DNA of 64,000 bases from Tolypocladium sp. Sup5 PDA-1 (Eukaryota > Ascomycota > Sordariomycetes > Hypocreales > Ophiocordycipitaceae), in contig JPHH03000025.1 in NCBI GenBank assembly GCA_000750105.3, positions 372,001-436,000 of the forward strand, given 5' to 3'. The notes under the pieces are model-generated. The model searched no databases. It was given only the letters and a program-made list of their open reading frames with translations, and was not told the DNA's origin. This document shows, in pieces, positions 58,301 to 64,000 of the stretch. Both the position numbers and the translations under genes were made by a program. The stretch's first letter is position 1, and each line of letters opens with the position of its first letter.

Positions 58301-61167
58301 CCCTGTCTGTGGAACCCGCCTTTGTCTCCCAGGCCATATGAGAACTCGCGCTTTCCATTAGCAGAATAGACGGGCCCAACAGCCCAGTGGTCGACCTTGG
58401 CCGAAGGCGCGAGGAGCACGGCACCGGCCGTGTCCGCAACTGCCTTGGCAACGTTTTGGAACGCGACTTTCTCAACAATCACGCCAGTGCTGCCGCTGCC
58501 GGGCTTGGAGTTGATGGGCGCCACGAGAATGGCCGTATCCACGTTCTGGAAGGTTGAATCGATGACGGAAGCAGAGCCGATGTGTCCGCCGTTAGACTCC
58601 TGCAGGAGGCGGAAACCAACATTGACGTTCTTCATGGTAATGGACTTCCAGATCCAGCCCCAGTCCCAGATAACCTGGACTCCGGTTGCGCAGCCGTCAA
58701 AGGTGAGGCGCTGGGCCGTGAACTGCTGGTTGCCGCCGTAGATACCGAACTTGCCTCCCCGGAAGGTACTGTCCGAGATAACGCCTCCGCTGCCATTCTC
58801 GGCAAAGATACCCTGCTGGCCGGAGCCAGGCGCGGCAATGAGCTCGACGTTTTGGATGCTGGTCGCCTGGGCCACCTGATAATGCAGACAAGCGACTTGC
58901 TAGGCGGAGCGCGTCAACGTCACGTCGATCCGGAGGTTATGGATCTGGCGGTAGAAGTTAGCCGTGTTGACGAACCATTCTTGGTCGCCGCCGTCGATGC
59001 CAGCGCCGTTGCCTGTGTACTCGTCCGTAGACAGGACGCCGAGACCGATGAACCCTGGCGCAGCGATAATGGTAGGCTAGTTTAGTGCCTGTTGGGAAGG
59101 GAAAGGAATCACTAATTAGCATCACATCTTGCTCGGTTTTCTTTTACTATTAGATAGGCTAGTGCTTACGTCGCTAATCACTTATGTGCCAAAGGGCAGG
59201 GGGATTGTACTGGATACGCGATACGTGCCCGGCGGGAAATAGATATTGGCGTTCTTGGTTATCGAACCGTTATACTTCTCGCCGCATCTACGTCCGTCAT
59301 TCATAGCGCGTTTGATAGCTTTGGTGTCGTCCTATAGCATCGACGTGTTAGCCTGGAATATTATCACGAACCACCACAACACTCCGGATCTATTTGCTTG
59401 CTTACCGTTTTGCTATCGCCGATAGCTCCGTAGTCGAGGACATTGCGGAAGACCTGTGTAGTCCAAAAGCGTTAATGTCTGCGCGTTGTGGAGTGGTTCA
59501 CGGTCAAACCATGCTTCAAGGCCTAGCATACCTTGTAGCCTGGGTCATCGCCCCAGGGCACCGTTCCCTTGCGGCTGATTTATCCTATCCAATATCCGCC
59601 CGCTGCAGTGTCTCTTCTTGTGAGGTTTCCTCCGATGTGCATGGCGTTAGCCTTAGACACAAGTGCGGCAGCGTCAACGATCTCCCCTGTGATTGCCAGC
59701 AGTGGGTGTTTTTCCTCTCGAGCTTGAAGGGCTCTGGCTCGCATATTAGCCTCAGGGGGCCCGGATTTGGCACCGTAATAGTTGCGTCGAGGGTTCGCTA
59801 GACGCGCCTTGTTTAGCCGAATAGACTTCTCCATGGCGGCCCTGATAATTTGACGAGCTCGATCGAGGTCCGATATGGAATTGCTTATGAGAAGCGTATC
59901 GTTGCGTGGCTGGGGGTCAGCACGTTTGCGAAACTTGGCGAGCAACGTAGCCAAGGCACCGCTCTTATTGTCTTTGACGCCAAAAGTCATGTTTTGTGCG
60001 GGAGTTTGCTCTGGAGTATCGAAGGCATCGTTAAGCTCCGTCGCGGCATCTTAATCCTCGTCCTCCTCTTCAAAGTCGAACTCTAAGTCGTAGTTAAGTG
60101 ACCTGGCTACTCCGGGCTTGACGAATTCTGTCTCGTTTATAAAGATGTAGTGCTGCGACACGTTGCCTATCTTAACGAGATCTTCCATTGAAACGGTGTT
60201 TGCCCAGTCTATGAAGCGTTCCTGATGCACTGCACGCTTGGCTTGAGGGATTCCTATCAGCCCCTAGACAGTGCTCAGCGATGCGTCCGTGTAGGTGTAG
60301 ATCTTGGCGGCAATGCCGCTGTGCGGGTTATTTATCATGCGAAAGTTGAAGAGAACCACGCTATCAGTTTCGTCGAAATAAGGGTACGGCTTATTGACAT
60401 TAACAGCATTGTTCCTGCGGTCGATCGTGTCCTTGAGCAACTGACGCAGACGTCCATGTGCCGCGCCCTGCCAGTTCTATTCGGCCTTGACGCCCGATGC
60501 GCATCGAATGGCGGCACACCGGGTCATGGAGTTTCCTCCCTAGGGCACGTTGCCCGCTACGCCAGCGCCGTTGCCGCCTTCAACCCAGGTAGCAGGAGGA
60601 AACTCATCGCAGGAGTATTTTATATTGGAAAGTTTAGTCACCTTGCCAGTGGGATCACGCTCGTGCCTGATTGTCTTTCCGTTATTGGCCGTGGGATCAA
60701 GGTCCTTGTACTTCCAGGGCCCGTTATGGCGCTAAATCTCTTGCTGGTCGCTCTCGGGACATGAGTGTTTAGTGATCCAGCCGTTCTTGCCTATTGGGCA
60801 AGCTTGCCCTCTGCGCTTAGAAGATCGGCCGTTCTTGCCCGTGTTGAAGTCATAGCCAAAAAGGGTGTTTGGTCCGTACCATTGCCTCCCTCTTGAACTA
60901 GCGAAGAAATTCTCGGCATTTTTGCAAATGTCTCTTATATAAAAGCAGTTATACTCCAAGAAGAAGGCTTCAGGAGTAATCAAGACGCACTGCTTCAAGG
61001 GGGTCAAATTGAGTGGGCTGATAGTAGTAGTCGACACCACCCGATCGGTTGGGAATTTCCTGGTATCCCTGGATGTATTGTGCTCCGACCTGACTCTGAG
61101 CAATGGGACTGAATTGCTGGATCAGAGTGAGGGCGAGCAGATGCCACGACAGCATGAAACGCCGCAT
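55390..61167 (-). pseudogene. Secreted NucA/NucB-like nuclease plus GH55 beta-1,3-glucanase fusion, broken by ten TAG/TAA stops
   Basis: Eight exons can be traced: 61167..59532, 59453..59406, 59331..59170, 59088..57855, 57706..57529, 57448..57415, 57194..56834 and 56714..55390, all with GT-AG borders and matching phases. A signal peptide comes first (hydrophobic LLALTLI near residue 10). A region with the NucA/NucB motif DEFPPATWVEGGNGAGV follows near 60590. A GH55 glucanase region runs from GTVPWGDDPGYK through the repeats FRNVLDYGA, DDTKAI, GIYGGNQQFTAQRL and DWGWIWKS to QTESPYYQP. A Pro-rich linker and Cys-rich tail follow, ending KRDEL. In-frame TAG lie at 60732, 60540, 60477, 60264, 59077, 58900 and 57979, and TAA at 60051, 59580 and 59182 (lowest base of each codon). 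A C5 run at 60999-61003 shifts the frame. It could be two adjacent genes rather than one. Confidence 0.78.
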
Positions 61168-61848
61168 GGCTCCGAGCACTCTAGCCCGGAGGCACGAATT
61201 GTTTTTTATTTAAAAAAAGAGAGAATGAGAATAAAAAAAAAAGAACGACAAGGAAGCGATATCTTGCAGCAGGAATGCAATCGAAAATGTAGTGGTCTCG
61301 TCAGGGACTTTATGAGTTAAAGAGAGTCCAGCTTCACCCCCACTGGAGCTGTCACGGTAGAAATTCGTTGCCGTTTTCTTCCTTCCGGTTTCCGGCGTAG
61401 CTGTGATAAGCTGTCTCCGAGTACATGCAAGCCAACTATCCTAGTGACCAAGTTTCCCAACCGAGGCTGTGATCCTAGGAATGTTGTTGGTCAGCCTTTT
61501 TCTACCAACTTTCATGCACAAGCCAGATTGAAACAAGCGCTATGTCTATCCGTAATTAGGTTAACCTTAAATTTCCCACCCTAGTACGAAGTACCTATCT
61601 ATTATATTGCACTAGCTAAGGCTGCTTATGAGTAGATGCCTATACGAATACGAGTAAGAGGCTTAGACACCCCTACTGGTACCTCGATTCTAGACTCTAG
61701 TCCTGAGCCGAGTACTCGGTCATGGGGCGTGAAACCCTGCAAATACTACTGCCTCCACACCGCATTCACCTCCTCTTTTCAATTCTTCTTTTTCGTCAAA
61801 TCATCGCACAGTTCTGCATTCATTTCTCTCTCGTCCCGCCGTCTGCAC
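61168..61848. other. Divergent intergenic region
   Basis: Between the broken glucanase gene and the plus-strand gene at 61849. It has poly-A tracts around 61210-61240, a TACGAAGTA palindrome at 61584-61594, AT-rich sequence with a TATTATATTG motif near 61600 that might serve as a TATA box, and a C/T-rich leader from about 61745. Confidence 0.45.
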
Positions 61849-62574
61849 ATGCCTTCCCTCCAGCTCTGTCCCTCCCGAGCCAGCGGTGGCCTCAAATGGA
61901 CTCTTCCGGCGCCATTGAAGTCGGCCATTTCCGTTTTGGCTAACGACCGAGCCCCCGATGGGCCGAGCGAGCCTTATTTTCGGCAAACATTATCCGGAGG
62001 GACATGGCATCCCGTCTCCGAGGAGCCCATTTCCGAGCCCCCTCAGCCAAGCATTACCGTCAAGGTCTTCGAGTTGGCTACCTTAGGCGACCAGTGGGAG
62101 GAATACCATGAACATGCCGATCGTGGCGACCCAGACTGCGTCTTTGCTCCCTCGGACGATGAGGGTCCCGGCGAGCTGCTCAGGTGCTGCGGCGAGCAGC
62201 GGCCGGAACCACCACAGCCTCTTGTGGTTACTGCGACGAAGAAGGAGTACGTTACTGTTCACGACTACGTGTCTGCCGTTCACGCGTGGTTGATGGAGCA
62301 CTTCGACGACATCTCCTCTGCGGTCAATTTGTGGGATGGTGGTGAAGCGCCGCTAGACCAAAAGCTGGTGGTGAGCTATAGTAACCTCCAAAGCTTGTCT
62401 ATCTTGGAAGAGAACATGTGGTGCCAGGTCAAACAGACGCAACCAGTTCCCAGTCCAGGAGCTATGCCTCATATGCCACGTCCGCTGACAATGAGGATGA
62501 GCCCTGAACAAGTCAGGAGACTCAACGAACAATTGAGGCAGGAAGGGTCGGACTTGCAATACGATGAGTATTAG
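61849..62574 (+). CDS. Hypothetical protein, not recognised
   Basis: A single open frame of 241 residues from the ATG at 61849 (MPSLQLCPSR). An in-frame ATG at 61636 would add 71 residues, but that part translates a C/T-rich, leader-like sequence, so I prefer the later start. There is no signal peptide, membrane segment or known motif. An acidic stretch lies around DPDCVFAPSDDEGPGE, a possible helical segment around HDYVSAVHAWLMEHFDD, and a Met/Pro/Gln-rich end. Codon usage is moderately fungal. It could be a real lineage-specific gene; expression data would decide. Confidence 0.45.
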   Translation: MPSLQLCPSRASGGLKWTLPAPLKSAISVLANDRAPDGPSEPYFRQTLSGGTWHPVSEEPISEPPQPSITVKVFELATLGDQWEEYHEHADRGDPDCVFAPSDDEGPGELLRCCGEQRPEPPQPLVVTATKKEYVTVHDYVSAVHAWLMEHFDDISSAVNLWDGGEAPLDQKLVVSYSNLQSLSILEENMWCQVKQTQPVPSPGAMPHMPRPLTMRMSPEQVRRLNEQLRQEGSDLQYDEY

Positions 62575-63732
62575 TAAGGAATGGTTTCAACAGCGCGAGT
62601 TGGCATTAGCTGGTGATTTGATGAGGAGACTGTAAATTATGCTGTTAAAGCTACGACAGGAAGAATCAATTATCGAGAAATCTCTGTGGCTCTTTACCAT
62701 GCAAATTTCATCACGGTACTTTGAACGAGATACGAAGGCTTTGACGAGCACTCTAATTTTCAAAACTCCGTTAACACTCAGACCCAAATTCAAAGCAAAA
62801 CGTAAAAGACTGTCAGGAACCACAGACAACAATGGATCATCAGACCCATATATTCCGTAGATTTATGCTTAACCGGAATACCAGGTTCTATCTGGATCCA
62901 TTTCTCAACATCATTATTCGTCACAGTTTCCTTTTTACTCCCCCCCCCCCCTCCTATCGCTATGAGCGTGACCCGAATCCCGTTAAATGCGTGATCAATT
63001 GATATGACTTCTATGACTCTTCCAGCTGCTCAAAGGGGCAGGAAAAAGGATTCCTCTTATCCTTGCAGCTACAGCTTGTAACCCCTATCCATGAGTCATC
63101 AATGTAACATTGCTGCCAAAGGAGGTTTCCGAGTCGGCCGGATCTTCCGGGTCGGCCGGTCCGGCCGGGTCTCCCGGGCCTGCCTCGTCAACCGGTCTAT
63201 CCGACACCTCCTGCAACATTGCAGCATGAGTCTAGAATCTTCCTCGCTTAGATTTTGTTTCGGCAAGGTCCCAGATAGGAAGGTGGGTTCGGGCTGATCA
63301 GGCGAGTTTTGCAAGGCAGCGCCCGAATTGGAGCGTTGCTGGAAGTTGCAAGCAACCTTCGTAGCGAATTTCCCGTTCCCGGAGGGTCATCCCGCTTCTG
63401 TGCCGTCCCCCCCCGCTTCTGTGCCGGTCCCCCCACTCCGGTGCCGTCCGCCCCGCCACCTCCTGACCGCCGCCTCAGCGCCATCGCGGAGTTGGAACTT
63501 TTGCCTCGATCAAAGCAGGCGTGGATGCATGGATAAAAGTGTGGCCACATCCGCCTGGGAATAAACCAACCAACCAACCGACGTGAATGACCACTGACGA
63601 AAGCCCAACCAACACCGTCAGAATGCGTTTCGCGAACGCATGCCCTAAGCGAGCAGTCTATCAGGTGTCCCCATTCAATGACTCCGATGCGTCAATTCGG
63701 GGGCCTTCCCAATCATTCGGTCATCAGCGACC
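62575..63732. other. Intergenic stretch near the right end
   Basis: No supportable gene. It contains a C run at about 62941-62952 and a GC-rich patch at 63125-63200 with several overlapping GGCCGG/TCGGCCGG units. An imperfect direct repeat of a CCCCGCTTCTGTGCCG-like unit lies at 63395-63445, and AACC repeats near 63570. Confidence 0.45.
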
Positions 63733-64000
63733 TCAGTTGTAGGGTTCGGGGACCCTGTGCACGCAGACGCCCCTCATCAAGAAGTCGAAGGTATCAATGC
63801 AAGAAACGCAGCAATTCCCACCGTGGCCGCTAGCCCGAATTTCCTCAGCCAGACGGGCCGCTGCCCGGCTAGCAAAACTCGACAATGCGGAAAAGTCTCG
63901 GGCAGACACGGAAGTGAGGCCCCTCAAAGCAGCCTGCTCTTGTCCATTCAGAGCTATCGCAGCCCAATAAGCTACGAGTACGGATACGAGTACGTGCGCC
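63733..64000 (-). CDS. Possible C-terminus of a gene entering from the right edge (partial)
   Basis: On the minus strand one frame is open from near the window edge to a TGA at 63733-63735, about 85 codons, with segments such as YWAAIALNGQEQAALRG, ASRAAARLAEEIRASG and CCVSCIDTFDFLMRG. The composition is protein-like (Ala, Leu, Arg and Glu in helix-like order), but no family is recognised and the extreme edge has a repeated TACGAGTACG tract. It may be a spurious frame. Confidence 0.22.
   Translation of the reverse strand, partial: AHVLVSVLVAYWAAIALNGQEQAALRGLTSVSARDFSALSSFASRAAARLAEEIRASGHGGNCCVSCIDTFDFLMRGVCVHRVPEPYN

Noticed and set aside
57979..60734. Genome-wide UAR-to-Gln code as explanation of the stops
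   Set aside because: KOG1, SMC5, the Kelch protein, the kinase and malate synthase have normal TAA/TAG ends and no internal UAR, so the standard code is in use.

Overview
The window is nuclear DNA of a filamentous ascomycete, most likely a Sordariomycete of the Hypocreales type. The evidence is GC-rich coding sequence, short GT-AG introns (mostly 50-180 nt) with CTAAC/CTGAC branch sites, and fungal-type proteins: a TeaA-like Kelch protein, a NIM1-type kinase and a GH55 glucanase. The species was not identified. All exon structures were inferred by reading splice sites and checking that the protein frame continues.

Layout. The first 104 bases hold the N-terminus of a gene that leaves the window on the left (minus strand). 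A 570-bp TA-flanked element with terminal inverted repeats, probably a non-autonomous DNA transposon, lies at 1856-2425. From 2.8 to 35.6 kb there is conserved housekeeping DNA: cytosolic aspartyl-tRNA synthetase (-), the TORC1 subunit Raptor/Kog1 (-), an F-box-like protein (+), a Tea1/TeaA-like Kelch polarity protein (+), the cohesin-like subunit SMC5 (-), an intron-containing tRNA-Gly(GCC) (-), an HSL1/GIN4/NIM1-type kinase (+) and peroxisomal malate synthase (+).

From 35.6 to 47.7 kb I see no convincing gene. This 12-kb stretch carries many short palindromes of the form TAC-NNN-GTA and leads to a gene for a two-finger C2H2 transcription factor (47.7-49.1 kb). Another poor stretch follows up to 53.2 kb.

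From 53.2 kb to the end the region looks accessory. It has a small fungal protein of the DUF6914 kind, a decayed aminoglycoside-phosphotransferase-like gene, and a 5.8-kb broken gene. The broken gene joins a signal peptide, a NucA/NucB-like nuclease region, a GH55 beta-1,3-glucanase region and a Cys-rich tail ending in RDEL. It is interrupted by ten in-frame stops, all TAG or TAA and none TGA, plus one frameshift at a C5 run. An unrecognised open gene (61.8-62.6 kb) and a possible gene end at the right edge complete the window.

The housekeeping genes do not form a pathway. Kog1 (growth signalling), the NIM1-type kinase and the Tea1-like protein all act in growth and polarity control, but their proximity carries no visible meaning. 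The most unusual object is the 55.4-61.2 kb gene, both for its domain combination and for the pattern of its stops.
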